Below are positions 7,473 to 16,565 of a stretch of 64,000 bases of DNA, piece after piece. The stretch lies in NCBI RefSeq assembly GCF_000829515.1, contig NZ_JXRR01000021.1, forward strand, positions 1-64,000, written 5' to 3'. A model generated the notes under the pieces. That model saw nothing but the letters and a program-made list of their open reading frames with translations, ran no database searches and was not told where the DNA came from. This DNA is from Jeotgalibacillus campisalis (GTDB taxonomy: Bacteria; Bacillota; Bacilli; Bacillales; Jeotgalibacillaceae). Within the stretch, counting starts at the first letter, position 1. Each line of letters opens with the position of its first letter. The translations under genes and the position numbers were made by a program.

Positions 7473-8711
7473 TTAAAAGGCCCAGTTTCCTTTTCTGAAT
7501 ACCGGCTCAATGGTCCCATCCCTATGAATTCCATCAATATCCATTTCTTCTGATCCGATCATAAAGTCTTCATGCACCACACTGTCATTTAAGCCGTGAA
7601 CTTCCCTTTCCAAATCATTCATGAAAATTCCGCCTTTTACACATGTAGGGTAGCAGGAACCGAGCGCAAAATGATTTGAGGCGTTTTCATCAAATAACGT
7701 ATTGTAAAATAGAATGCCAGTGCTGGAAATAGGTGATTGATGGGGGACGAGAGCAATTTCTCCCAAATAGTCGGATCCATCATCCATATAAACGATTTTC
7801 TCAAGCAGTTCAAGGCCAATTTCAGCTTTGATGTCCACTACCCTGCCTTCTTCAAACGTTAAGGAGAAACCATCAATTATATTCCCCTGGTAAGCTAACG
7901 GTTTGGTGTTTGAAACTACCCCATTTACCCCGAGACGATGAGGAACTGTATACACTTCCTCTGTTGGGAGATTTGCAATAAATGGGTGGCCCTGCTCATT
8001 TTTACTGGCACCTGTCAGCCAAATATGATCTTCAGGCAGTTCTACAGTAATGTCCGTCCCTTTACCCTTATAATGCAGCTTGGCGAAATTTTTCTCCGTC
8101 AGCTGAGCGGCTCTTTTTTGAAGCAATTCTATATGGCTGTTCCAAGCTTCCACAGGATTTTTCTGGTCAATCCGCACTGTTCGGGAAATTGCCTGCCATA
8201 ACTTTTCAACCCGCTCATTTTGGGAAACATCAGGAAACACCTTATCTGCCCATTTTTGAGAAGGAAGAGCTACAATTGACCAGCTGATTCCATCTTTTTC
8301 AAGCACTTCGTAAAAATAGTCCAGCGATTCTGCTTTCACTTTAGCATATGAAGTAATGCGGTCTGTTGAAATTCCCGCAAGTAAATCAGGGTTTTCTGAT
8401 TCAATGCTGAGAATTGCTCCTTTTTTGTCGATCACTTCTTTATGAGCTTCCACAAGCCATGGAGGGTAAAAATTAAATTCATCCTCAGGGGCGTGTTCAT
8501 AAAAGCTGCGCGTCACTTCCTCGTCACTCCACTGCACATGTACGTTTCCGGCACCGGCTTCATATGCCTTTTTCACGACTAAGCGTACAAAATCCTCGGT
8601 TCCAATTGAAGCTGCTACCCATAGGTACTGACCAGGCTGAATGTTAACACCGACTTTCACGGCCAGCTCTGCGTATTTTTCCAGAGAATGATCATATTGC
8701 GCTGTATTCAT
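7473..8711 (-). CDS. ampS: Aminopeptidase AmpS-type (peptidase family M29)
   Basis: Cytosolic metallo-aminopeptidase of 412 residues, the normal length for M29 enzymes. Matching stretches are KYAELAVKVGVNIQPGQ near the N-terminus, VHVQWSDEEVTRS, FIANLPTEEVYTVPHR (metal-site glutamate region), ALVPHQSPIS and HFALGSCYPTCVKGG near the C-terminus. It removes N-terminal residues from peptides using divalent metal ions. AAAGGGG lies just ahead of the ATG. Flanked by unrelated genes and probably monocistronic. The name ampS follows B. subtilis usage; specificity is not visible. Confidence 0.88.
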   Translation of the reverse strand: MNTAQYDHSLEKYAELAVKVGVNIQPGQYLWVAASIGTEDFVRLVVKKAYEAGAGNVHVQWSDEEVTRSFYEHAPEDEFNFYPPWLVEAHKEVIDKKGAILSIESENPDLLAGISTDRITSYAKVKAESLDYFYEVLEKDGISWSIVALPSQKWADKVFPDVSQNERVEKLWQAISRTVRIDQKNPVEAWNSHIELLQKRAAQLTEKNFAKLHYKGKGTDITVELPEDHIWLTGASKNEQGHPFIANLPTEEVYTVPHRLGVNGVVSNTKPLAYQGNIIDGFSLTFEEGRVVDIKAEIGLELLEKIVYMDDGSDYLGEIALVPHQSPISSTGILFYNTLFDENASNHFALGSCYPTCVKGGIFMNDLEREVHGLNDSVVHEDFMIGSEEMDIDGIHRDGTIEPVFRKGNWAF

Positions 8712-8759
8712 TTCGTTTCCCCTTTCTTTAAATAAATTGTCTAGATAAAAATTAAAAAA

Positions 8760-8822
8760 CGGCGAAGCTTCCGTTAAGACGAAAGTTCCACCGCTTGATT
8801 AAATCAGGATTGGCTTCTCGCC
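8760..8822 (-). terminator. Possible long-loop terminator after the cyclophilin gene
   Basis: On the minus strand GGCGAGAAGC can pair with GCTTCGCC (two-base bulge) across a loop of about 45 bases, followed by a run of six T. The large loop makes this uncertain. Confidence 0.4.
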
Positions 8823-8826
8823 ATTT

Positions 8827-9606
8827 TTACTCTTGAATAATCTCAATCGATTCGATGATAACATCTTCTTCCGGTTTATCACTTTCATCTTTTTCTACCG
8901 AAGCGATTTCATCCACGATTTCCATGCCTTCAATCACTTGTCCAAAAACGGTATGTACGCCATCAAGCTGAGGCGTTCCGCCATTTTCATCATAAGCGGC
9001 AATCACATCTTCCGGGAAATCCGCCTCTTCCATTTGACCCGTGAATCCTTCGGGTAATTCTTTATTTTGTACGATGAAGAATTGACTGCCGTTCGTATTC
9101 GGTCCGGAATTGGCCATCGAAAGAGCACCGCGGACATGGATTAAAGAAGGGGTAAATTCATCTTCAAAAGCCTCACCATAAATGCTTTCTCCGCCTCTTC
9201 CTGTTCCTTCAGGGTCTCCACCCTGGATCATAAATTCATCGATCACACGATGAAACGTAACACCATCATAATATCCATCTTTACTGTGCGTCAGAAAATT
9301 TTCAACCGCTTTAGGTGCATATTCCGGGAAAAACTTAATCGTGATTTCTCCTTTATTTGTCACCATTTTTGCAACGGGTTCCTCATCAGTTGCCTCTTCA
9401 TTCAACTGCGGGTACTCAACCGGTTCATTTGACCCAGCTTCTGCTGATTCATCTGCCTCTGTTGATTCATCTGTTTCTTCAGTTTCAGTGGTTTCTTCTG
9501 TTTGTTCTTCTTCTGACCCACCTGTGACTGCCTCTTCTTCATTTGAACCGCAAGCTGAGAGCATCAGGATAAAAATCAGGAAAATTCCAAGTAATTTAAT
9601 TTTCAT
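8827..9606 (-). CDS. Cyclophilin-type peptidyl-prolyl isomerase, lipoprotein
   Basis: Extracytoplasmic foldase of 259 residues. The signal peptide [19 protein letters not shown] ends in a lipobox with the lipidated cysteine at about 19. A strongly acidic Glu/Thr/Asp linker follows (about 20-60), then a cyclophilin domain with [53 protein letters not shown] and [13 protein letters not shown]. The ATG at 9606 is preferred over one five codons upstream because GGAGG lies eight bases before it and it starts the signal peptide. The acidic linker is in keeping with a salt-tolerant cell surface. Confidence 0.9.
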   Translation of the reverse strand: MKIKLLGIFLIFILMLSACGSNEEEAVTGGSEEEQTEETTETEETDESTEADESAEAGSNEPVEYPQLNEEATDEEPVAKMVTNKGEITIKFFPEYAPKAVENFLTHSKDGYYDGVTFHRVIDEFMIQGGDPEGTGRGGESIYGEAFEDEFTPSLIHVRGALSMANSGPNTNGSQFFIVQNKELPEGFTGQMEEADFPEDVIAAYDENGGTPQLDGVHTVFGQVIEGMEIVDEIASVEKDESDKPEEDVIIESIEIIQE

Positions 9607-9697
9607 ATTATTCGCCTCCATCCTTACTTTAACCTAAAAAGAACAAAAAATCATCCGTTTGTTTTACAATAGAAGGAAGTAAAGATGGGAGTGATTC

Positions 9698-10099
9698 ATG
9701 ATGTCACAGATTGAAGTCGGACAGATGGTTAAGGCATTTTACAAAACAGGTGCTTATATTGGAAAATTGACCGAAAACAAGGGCAGCCACGCAGTTGTTC
9801 AAATTAAAGAAGTCCTAAAGCATCCAAAACAAGGTGATCTTCATCATCCTAATGAGACAGACGTACCGCTGTTTCATGAACGCAAGGCACTTGCATTTAA
9901 TGAACGGGCAAATATTCCGCTCAATATGATTAAGCCATTTGAAGAAGTGCCAGGCGAATATTTCGATAGCTTAAGAGCCTCCGTTGCAGCGCTGGAACAA
10001 GAACTGAAAAGCAGCCCCGGTCCTTTTGAGGAAAAAAGCTATGAAGCACTCATGGAAGTAAAAAAAGAATATGAGCTTATGTATTCAATAACGTTCTAA
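9698..10099 (+). CDS. kapB: KapB, kinase-associated lipoprotein B homologue
   Basis: A 133-residue protein starting QIEVGQMVKAFYKTGAY (after the first Met residues) with GSHAVVQIKEVLKHPKQGDLHHP, the KapB family pattern. In B. subtilis KapB is needed for KinB-dependent entry into the sporulation phosphorelay. Despite the family name I see no lipobox here; the protein looks cytoplasmic. GGGAG precedes two consecutive ATG codons, so the start may be three bases later. It converges on kapD as in related genomes, but the kinB gene expected just upstream is missing. Confidence 0.85.
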   Translation: MMSQIEVGQMVKAFYKTGAYIGKLTENKGSHAVVQIKEVLKHPKQGDLHHPNETDVPLFHERKALAFNERANIPLNMIKPFEEVPGEYFDSLRASVAALEQELKSSPGPFEEKSYEALMEVKKEYELMYSITF

Positions 10100-10162
10100 T
10101 GAGTGTAAGCTGATCGCATCATTATATTAGTTAAAGTAAATACGCTTTAATCAGCGTAGGAT

Positions 10163-10207
10163 AAAAAGAAGGAGAACAAGCCCCCGACCGGCTGTTCTCC
10201 TTCTTTT
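10163..10207. terminator. Bidirectional terminator between kapB and kapD
   Basis: AAAAAGAAGGAGAACA pairs with TGTTCTCCTTCTTTTT between the convergent stop codons; a textbook hairpin with A and T flanks. Confidence 0.88.
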
Positions 10208-10827
10208 TATTGTACAAGCTGCTGGAGCTTCGTAAAATCGACCCTGTCTCCGATCGTCGTTGGTTCCACTTTATTTAAATAGCTCTTGTCCTTTTCTACA
10301 AGCTGATAAATATGATAGGTGGTCATCGCGTCATCAAGTGCTTTATGATGATTCCCTACACCATCGCGCCCGTACTCCTGCACAGCCTTCCATAAGCCTG
10401 TCTGATTTCGATCACCAAAAAACCGTTTATATTCCATCGACAGGTCAATAAATTCGCCGCTGAACGGAAAAGGAAGACGTGCCCGTTCACAGTTTTGCCG
10501 AAGGACTCTCATGTCCATGTTGCCCCATGTGACGACCTTGTTGTGTCCACCATTATTTAATGCAGCAAGCTTTTTTACCAGCGCCGCAAGTGTAATGCCC
10601 TGATCTACATCTTCTTGAGTAATGGATAAAAATGAGCGGCAGCGTCTAGACAGCCGTTTAAACACTCTTGGTTTTACATAACTTGAAAATTGATTGGATT
10701 CCTTCCGCTCGAAGACGCTGATCAATCCAACTTCTATAATTTCCGGAAAAAAACCCTTAGGTCCCCGGCCTTCAGGCATAGAAAATTCAAAATCAATAAA
10801 GATAAGTGCTGGTTCTTTTCCCTTCAT
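10207..10827 (-). CDS. kapD: KapD, DEDD-type 3'-5' exonuclease / sporulation inhibitor homologue
   Basis: A 206-residue DnaQ-like exonuclease fold. Motif ExoI is FIDFEFSMPE (about 10-19), ExoII lies around TWGNMDMRVLRQNC, and ExoIII is HHKALDDAMTTYHIYQL near 155-172, so the acidic catalytic residues look present. In B. subtilis overproduced KapD inhibits the KinA/KinB sporulation pathway; its nucleic acid substrate is unknown. AAGGGAG precedes the ATG. The gene is divergent from yuxJ and shares a terminator with kapB. Confidence 0.87.
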   Translation of the reverse strand: MKGKEPALIFIDFEFSMPEGRGPKGFFPEIIEVGLISVFERKESNQFSSYVKPRVFKRLSRRCRSFLSITQEDVDQGITLAALVKKLAALNNGGHNKVVTWGNMDMRVLRQNCERARLPFPFSGEFIDLSMEYKRFFGDRNQTGLWKAVQEYGRDGVGNHHKALDDAMTTYHIYQLVEKDKSYLNKVEPTTIGDRVDFTKLQQLVQ

Positions 10828-11223
10828 CTCTTTATCTCCCTTCTATATGGCTATGTTTACGCAAGGTTGAGGTCGTCAGCTGCTAAAAAATGGAGAGATA
10901 AGCTTCTGGCAGTATTCAAAAAACACCCGCTTTCTCCAGCTCTTTTTTCTAAAAAGTAATGCTTGTCCTTTTTCATTCCGCTATTCATAAGACTGCGAAG
11001 TAAACCTTGCTGCTATAGCGGCTGATCAATTTATGCAAAATTATTATGATTGATTATACCATGTTAAAGGGAAGAGGAGACACAGAAGTCTGAATTTTCT
11101 TACGACAATTAACGCTCTCTTTCTCCAGTTGCACACACGAACCGATCCTGTATACTTATTTAGAAAGACGAAATATAAAGTAATGTATTCTCAAGTAATT
11201 GTCCAAAAAAGAAGGTGTTTGCT

Positions 11224-12426
11224 TTGACGATTGAAAAGAAGAACCTGGTGATCATGTGGATAGCGAATTTTTTAGTTGCTGCAAGTGCTACGATGATTTT
11301 GCCGTTTTTATCACTTTATATCGAGACTATGGGGAATTTTTCGTCCGACTACGTGCAAAAATGGTCTGGACTGGTTTTTGGCATCACATTTCTTACTGCA
11401 TTTTTTGTTTCTCCTATATGGGGCAGATTCGGAGACCGCTTTGGCTATAAGCCGATTCTGTTAATTACAGGGTACGGCATTGCTCTTTGCATATTTTTAA
11501 TGGGGTTTATTCAGTCCGTTGAAGGATTATTTATTCTTCGATTATGTATGGGATTAGTTACTGGTTTTATCCCTACGTCTCTCGCGTTCATTTCTTCTCA
11601 AACGCCTCGCCATATTGCAGGACGAACACTCGGCACTCTTCAAATGGGAACGGTGTCCGGCAGTTTATTTGGTCCTCTCATTGGAGGGATCCTGGCAGAT
11701 ACCTTTGGCTTTAATTATACCTTTCTTATTACAGCTGCTTCGATTACAATTGCTGCCACCGTTGTACTAATTGGCATTTCAGAAAAGAAAAAATCAGCCG
11801 ATAATAAAGATGAGACCGTTTATACAAGAAAAGAAGTCTTCAAACATATTACAGGACATCGCCTTTTGTTAACGGTTATGTTTCTATCATTTTTAGTTCA
11901 GATGGCCAACTTCAGCATCCAGCCGCTTCTTGCCCTGTACGTTGGAGGGTTAACGTCTGCTTCCAATATCGCATTTTTATCGGGTCTGGCATTTTCAGCA
12001 ACAGGCTTTGGAAACTTGATTGCTACTCGTTCGTGGGGCAGGCTCGGTGACAAAATCGGGTACGAAAAAGTACTTACTTTGCTGCTGGTTCTGTCAACAG
12101 TATTTATCATCCCTCAGGCACTTGTCACAGAACTCTGGCAGCTTGTTATTTTGCGCTTTTTGTTCGGGATGGCCATTGGGGGCATTATTCCAAGCGTGAC
12201 AGCTTTTATCAGACACGCCGCCCCCGTCTCCATGCAGGGGGAAGTCCTTGGATACAATCAAAGCTTCCGATTTTTAGGAAATGTAATCGGCCCGGTTTTT
12301 GGCGGAATTGTTTCTGGTTTTATTGGTATTTCAGCTGTATTTTACGTAACCGGCGGCTTATTTCTATGCGCCTTTAGTTTATTATGGTGGAGCCGAAAAC
12401 AAATAACCTCTGCCAGTCAACTGTAA
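11224..12426 (+). CDS. yuxJ: YuxJ-type MFS transporter (multidrug family)
   Basis: Major facilitator of 400 residues with about 12 hydrophobic segments. The MFS signature GRFGDRFGYKPILL lies between helices 2 and 3 and is echoed in the second half as GRLGDKIGYEKVL, as in the DHA1 drug-efflux group. A TTG at 11224 is chosen because AAGGTG sits six bases before it; a GTG nine bases upstream would overlap that site. It is 22 bp from pbpD on the same strand, matching the B. subtilis yuxJ-pbpD order. Substrate unknown. Confidence 0.83.
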   Translation: MTIEKKNLVIMWIANFLVAASATMILPFLSLYIETMGNFSSDYVQKWSGLVFGITFLTAFFVSPIWGRFGDRFGYKPILLITGYGIALCIFLMGFIQSVEGLFILRLCMGLVTGFIPTSLAFISSQTPRHIAGRTLGTLQMGTVSGSLFGPLIGGILADTFGFNYTFLITAASITIAATVVLIGISEKKKSADNKDETVYTRKEVFKHITGHRLLLTVMFLSFLVQMANFSIQPLLALYVGGLTSASNIAFLSGLAFSATGFGNLIATRSWGRLGDKIGYEKVLTLLLVLSTVFIIPQALVTELWQLVILRFLFGMAIGGIIPSVTAFIRHAAPVSMQGEVLGYNQSFRFLGNVIGPVFGGIVSGFIGISAVFYVTGGLFLCAFSLLWWSRKQITSASQL

Positions 12427-12448
12427 GTTTAAAAGAAGAAACGAGTGA

Positions 12449-14305
12449 ATGAAGATGCGCATGACCATCGGATATATAGCCATTGGGCTGCTGCTTCCTT
12501 TGTGTTTATTTTTCTGGATTGGGACAAATAAAGAGTACAAAAGTGTTTTAACCTTTAATGAAGCACTTTCAGCAACGATTGATGTGAACCAGTCTTTTCC
12601 AAGCCAGACCAGCTTTCTGGTGGATAAAAACGGAGACCGGTACGCTCAAGGATCTTCTGAAATGCGCTATTATGCAGAGGAAGATCAGCTGCCTGAGTTT
12701 TTAAAGGACATTATCATTTATTCTGAAGACCGCAATTTTTACGATCATATCGGATTTGATGCAGGAGCGATTATTCGGGCTGTCGTAAAAAACCTTGTAT
12801 TTACTCACATTCAACAGGGTGGCAGCACGATCACGCAGCAGCTTGCCCGAAATTTATATCTGACTCAGGAAAAAACATATAACCGTAAATTGACCGAGCT
12901 GGTCTATGCGTATGAGCTTGAACAATCTCTGACGAAAGAGGAGATTTTACAGGGATATTTTAATATTATTTATTTCAGCAACGGTGTATATGGCATTCGT
13001 TCTGCTTCCCTTTACTACTTTCAGCAGGAACTCGAGGATTTATCATCCGCACAGCTTGCTTTCCTGGCTGCGATACCGAATAATCCAGGAAAATACGATC
13101 CAGTTGATCACTTTAATGCGGCAAAAGAACGGCAGGAACGACTCATTGATTTAATGGTGCTTGAAAACAAGATACCAGCAGAAGAAGGAGAAAACATAAA
13201 GGCAGAGAAAATAAATCTCAACTTATTCGAAAGTATTGATCATTATCCGGATTATGCGGTCTATGTGGAGCACGAATTAATGGAGTTAATCGCTGAAAGT
13301 GAAGGCTATGCAAAAAAAATTAAGCAGGCTGATTCAAAAGAAAAAGCAGAACGAATTCAAAAAGCCCTGACCAAACGCACGGATCAAATTTTGCAGTCAG
13401 GTGTAACCATTCACACTGCCCTTGATCCAGCGCTTCAACGAGAAAACGTCCGCACCTTGCAGAATCATCTCCCCTATGAAGGAGTTGAAGGCGCGAGCGT
13501 TATGATTCGGAACGAGACAAGAGAAATCGTTTCGGTAGTGGGAGGAAAGGATTACAAAAAATATAATTTTAACCGTTCATTTCAGGCGCTCAGGCAGCCG
13601 GGATCCACTATAAAACCGCTGCTCGTATATGGCCCTTACATCGAACAGTTCCAGCCGGCTCTTTCTCAGAAGATAGACGCAAGCGACTATTGCAAAGAAG
13701 ATTACTGTCCTGAAAATTACGGGGGTGCCCGCTATAAAGACGTATCCTTAGCAAGAGCATTTCTCCTCTCTCTTAACACACCTGCTATTCGTTTACTCGA
13801 AAAGACTGGCGTGGAGCAAGCACATGACTACCTAACGCCCTTTTCATTCAATCATACAGAAAAAAGTGACGAAACACTTGCTTCTGCAGTTGGAGGATTT
13901 ACGTATGGGATGTCTCCACTGGAAATGACAGATGCTTATACGAGCTTTATTGATGGGGGTTACTCACGGTCACATGCCATTGTAAAGGTGACAGATGACC
14001 AGGGGAATTTGCTTTATGAATGGCCTAAAAATTCTGTTACAGTCTGGTCCCCAAAGACTACCTCTAAAATGAGAGAACTGCTGTCACAAGCAGCTCTGTC
14101 CGGAACCGGAAAACCAGCTTATGTAACTAAGCCTTACGTAGGAATCAAAACCGGCACGACCAACCAGTACTTTGATTACTGGACCATTGGATTAACGGAT
14201 GAATACACAACTGGCGTATGGGTAGGACATGATCTGCCGAAAAGTATGGAAACGATTGAACTTGATCGGCCGGCTCATGCTATTTGGCGGGATATGATGC
14301 AATAA
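12449..14305 (+). CDS. pbpD: Class A penicillin-binding protein PbpD (PBP4-type)
   Basis: Bifunctional peptidoglycan synthase of 618 residues, close to the B. subtilis PbpD length. One N-terminal membrane anchor (about 5-25) is followed by a glycosyltransferase domain with SEDRNFYDHIGFD (catalytic Glu near 92), QQGGSTITQQLARN and NIIYFSNGVYGI. The transpeptidase domain has the SxxK box GSTIKP (Ser near 385), an SLN motif and KTGTTN near 567. It polymerises and crosslinks glycan strands on the outer membrane face. It is co-oriented with yuxJ 22 bp upstream. Transcription probably ends at the hairpin of the downstream family B repeat. Confidence 0.92.
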   Translation: MKMRMTIGYIAIGLLLPLCLFFWIGTNKEYKSVLTFNEALSATIDVNQSFPSQTSFLVDKNGDRYAQGSSEMRYYAEEDQLPEFLKDIIIYSEDRNFYDHIGFDAGAIIRAVVKNLVFTHIQQGGSTITQQLARNLYLTQEKTYNRKLTELVYAYELEQSLTKEEILQGYFNIIYFSNGVYGIRSASLYYFQQELEDLSSAQLAFLAAIPNNPGKYDPVDHFNAAKERQERLIDLMVLENKIPAEEGENIKAEKINLNLFESIDHYPDYAVYVEHELMELIAESEGYAKKIKQADSKEKAERIQKALTKRTDQILQSGVTIHTALDPALQRENVRTLQNHLPYEGVEGASVMIRNETREIVSVVGGKDYKKYNFNRSFQALRQPGSTIKPLLVYGPYIEQFQPALSQKIDASDYCKEDYCPENYGGARYKDVSLARAFLLSLNTPAIRLLEKTGVEQAHDYLTPFSFNHTEKSDETLASAVGGFTYGMSPLEMTDAYTSFIDGGYSRSHAIVKVTDDQGNLLYEWPKNSVTVWSPKTTSKMRELLSQAALSGTGKPAYVTKPYVGIKTGTTNQYFDYWTIGLTDEYTTGVWVGHDLPKSMETIELDRPAHAIWRDMMQ

Positions 14306-14370
14306 GCAGGATTAAGATGCTCGTCAAAATAGTGATATTGAACATGATCTTTAAATGGAAACCGATTAGA

Positions 14371-14598
14371 AAAGGCTGAGACAAAAATGTCTCAGCCTTT
14401 TTGACCGGTTCACTGCGTTTCAGGCGAACGCTTTCCGCAGGGACGGCGCTGAGCCTCCTTAGGGCTTTGCCCTGCGGAATCTCAGCTTGCCGTCATATCC
14501 TACTGGAGTCGCCACCTTCCGCTCCGTTCACCTCTTACTATTTATAAATACTACCTCGTTTTTTAAACTTTTTGGAGTTTTGTCCCGACCTCTTTTTA
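14371..14598 (+). repeat. Palindromic element family B, copy B1 (includes terminator hairpin)
   Basis: About 228 bp. It opens with a perfect hairpin, AAAAGGCTGAGACA...TGTCTCAGCCTTTT (14372-14402), which is a good intrinsic terminator for pbpD. The core reads CCGGTTCACTGCGTTTCAGG, then GACGGCGCTGAGCC, the apical stem AGGGC-ttt-GCCCT, CTCAGCTTGCCGTC and GGAGTCGCCACCTTCCGC. The distal end GTCCCGACCTCTTTTT is a diverged inverted copy of the opening end. Confidence 0.82.
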
Positions 14599-14671
14599 CT
14601 ATGTTAGTCCCAGGTATTGTTATCCAGCCTAAATGACGATGCAATAGCTCTCACCTAGAGCAGTGTGCGGT

Positions 14672-15241
14672 TTAAAGCTGATCGAGAATTGGCAGACTTG
14701 CCATAAGGCTGTTGTAAAGTTTAACCATCACATAAAGAATACCTGAAACGAGAACCGACCAGATTAATACTTCAAATAAAATAACTCCCATGGTTCCGGC
14801 AAGAGTCAGCGTTGAGCTTGTTTTAATGACAAAATAAACAAAATAGATGAAAGATGTAACTAAAAAAATGCTGACTAAGCCGATAAAGGATTTTAAGCTC
14901 GCAACACTTGCTAAAGAACCCGCGAAATAAATAATTGAGCCTGATCTGACCAGCTGAAGGACTTTTCCTTCCCGATCACGCGAAAAAAAGAGCAATGCTG
15001 CTTCATTGATCGTTTCTGCTATAAGTTTCAATGCAGCAAAAACCATAAAGAACAAAATCATTAGCAGGATTAAGATGAATAATTTAAGTTGAATATCAGA
15101 TAAAAATTCGCGCATACCGGCATAAATTCCAATTCCCTTAAACAGATCTACACTTACCCCAACTCCGTATACAGAGAAAGTTAAGCTGAACATCAGAATT
15201 GAAAAAAACGGAAGATAGCCAGTTAAGTAAGTATTTTTCAT
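14672..15241 (-). CDS. yufK: YufK-like integral membrane protein (DUF5366-type)
   Basis: A 189-residue membrane protein with about five hydrophobic segments (roughly 8-28, 50-75, 100-120, 122-142, 152-175) and a charged stretch FFSRDREGKVLQLVRSG between the second and third. Size and place between pbpD and the mrp operon match B. subtilis yufK, which is the main support for the name. Function unknown. Two directly repeated family B elements flank the gene. Confidence 0.7.
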   Translation of the reverse strand: MKNTYLTGYLPFFSILMFSLTFSVYGVGVSVDLFKGIGIYAGMREFLSDIQLKLFILILLMILFFMVFAALKLIAETINEAALLFFSRDREGKVLQLVRSGSIIYFAGSLASVASLKSFIGLVSIFLVTSFIYFVYFVIKTSSTLTLAGTMGVILFEVLIWSVLVSGILYVMVKLYNSLMASLPILDQL

Positions 15242-15482
15242 GATTCTCTCCTAAGTTATAACATACAGTTGTCTCTTACATATTAATAGTTTGGGATAGG
15301 AATGAAAAGGAAATGTAAACTTAACCTTCATTATCAGCCCCTTAATTTAATTAAACTTAATGTACCATTCTAACGGATATGGAAAAAGACTTAGCATGAG
15401 TTTTACGGTAAAATCTTGGAACTACGCCTTACTACTTAATTATTCTGAAGTTTAACAGGAAACCAAAGAGCTAGGGAATATT

Positions 15483-15662
15483 GTGTCTCAAGCTCTTAGA
15501 CCGGTTCACTTCGCTTCAGGTGGATGCTTTCCTTCCGCAGGGACGGCGCTGAGCCTTTTCAGGGCGTTGCCCTGTAAAGGCTCAGCTTGCCGTCATATCC
15601 TGCAGGAGTCACCACCTTCCGCTCCGATCACCTCATGCTAATCATATATACTGCCTCATTTT
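15483..15662 (+). repeat. Palindromic element family B, copy B2 (degenerate ends)
   Basis: Same core and orientation as B1: GGTTCACTTCGCTTCAGG, GGGACGGCGCTGAGCC, apical AGGGC-gtt-GCCCT, GGCTCAGCTTGCCGTC and CCACCTTCCGCTCC. The end hairpin is reduced to TGTCTCAAGCTCTTA, so this copy has probably lost terminator function. The apical stem is kept while the loop differs from B1 and B3. The rest of the 15242-15946 gap is A/T-rich with no gene I can support. Confidence 0.8.
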
Positions 15663-15946
15663 TAACCCTAACCTTTTTTAATTTTAGCTATTTAATAGAT
15701 TGGTTTCTACATGCAAATAATATACCCCTATTAATAGAAGACGATCTATAAGTAGTTTTCTTATGGTTATATGTAGAAAGCACTTAGATCATTTTATTAA
15801 ACAGATTTCAATTTTAGTGTTAATTGCATCCAGTTTAAGCACTTTTTTGTCCCATAAACAAATATAAATTGACATCCTAGGACTAGCAATTATTCGTTTT
15901 GGTAATTTTTTGAATATGATAGTTAATAGATTAGGAGGTGATCTTT

Positions 15947-16432
15947 TTGAATAACAATCACTCTAGTAATGTGAACCCAAGAAAGTGTTGTGGGAGGATA
16001 AAGCCTAAAGAAGTTAAATCTGCTTTTAGGGCACTTAAAAATGCAGAAACTCCAATTCCAACAGCACGTGTTAATTTTAAAGTTTCCTTTAATGACGAAC
16101 AGTTTGATCTAAGCAACGAATACAATAATTCCACATCTTCATTTATTGCAAAAGAGGCAGGTATATATTTATTTACTGCAACACTATCATTTAATCCTAC
16201 TGATGATAACGTTGATTACGAATTTGGGATGAACTTAGTTATCAATGGGGACAGTCAAGATGTGGAAGCAGATTATACAGGATTCAACGCTGTATTTTTT
16301 AATGTCGTAGACCTTAGTGAGATAGTTAAGTTAAATAAAGGGGACAAAGTAGAAATTTTCGCATTAAGTACCACTCCAGGTACGGTCACAATTGACCAGC
16401 GATCAAGTTTCGCAGGAGCTAAACTTTTTTAA
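15947..16432 (+). CDS. C1q/TNF-like jelly-roll domain protein
   Basis: A 161-residue protein. The first 35 or so residues are polar and basic with a CC pair (PRKCCGRIKPKE). The rest looks like a C1q/TNF-type beta sandwich: ARVNFKVSFN, FIAKEAGIYLFTATLSF, FGMNLVINGD, FNVVDLSEIVKLNKGDKVEI and the closing SSFAGAKLF. Such domains form trimers and in Bacillus occur on exosporium and surface filaments (BclA-like), but no collagen-like repeat, signal peptide or anchor is seen here. The TTG start is fixed by a full AGGAGGTGAT site. Monocistronic, with its own terminator; probably an accessory gene. Confidence 0.68.
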   Translation: MNNNHSSNVNPRKCCGRIKPKEVKSAFRALKNAETPIPTARVNFKVSFNDEQFDLSNEYNNSTSSFIAKEAGIYLFTATLSFNPTDDNVDYEFGMNLVINGDSQDVEADYTGFNAVFFNVVDLSEIVKLNKGDKVEIFALSTTPGTVTIDQRSSFAGAKLF

Positions 16433-16481
16433 AATCCCTTATTGGAAAGGCTTAGGTAATTCTATAATGAAACATCAGAAG

Positions 16482-16531
16482 CTACTGATATAAAGCCTAT
16501 TAATAGTCTTTATACCAGTAGTCTTTTTTTC
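16482..16531 (+). terminator. Terminator after the C1q-like gene
   Basis: CTACTGATATAAAG pairs with CTTTATACCAGTAG, followed by a run of seven T. Confidence 0.85.
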
Positions 16532-16565
16532 ACAAAATTAAGACCAAAAGTCTTATTAAGTGGAT

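Noticed and set aside
14672-15241. yufK plus flanking repeats as a composite transposon
   Set aside because: The flanking elements encode no transposase, and yufK is where synteny expects it, so it did not arrive with the repeats.
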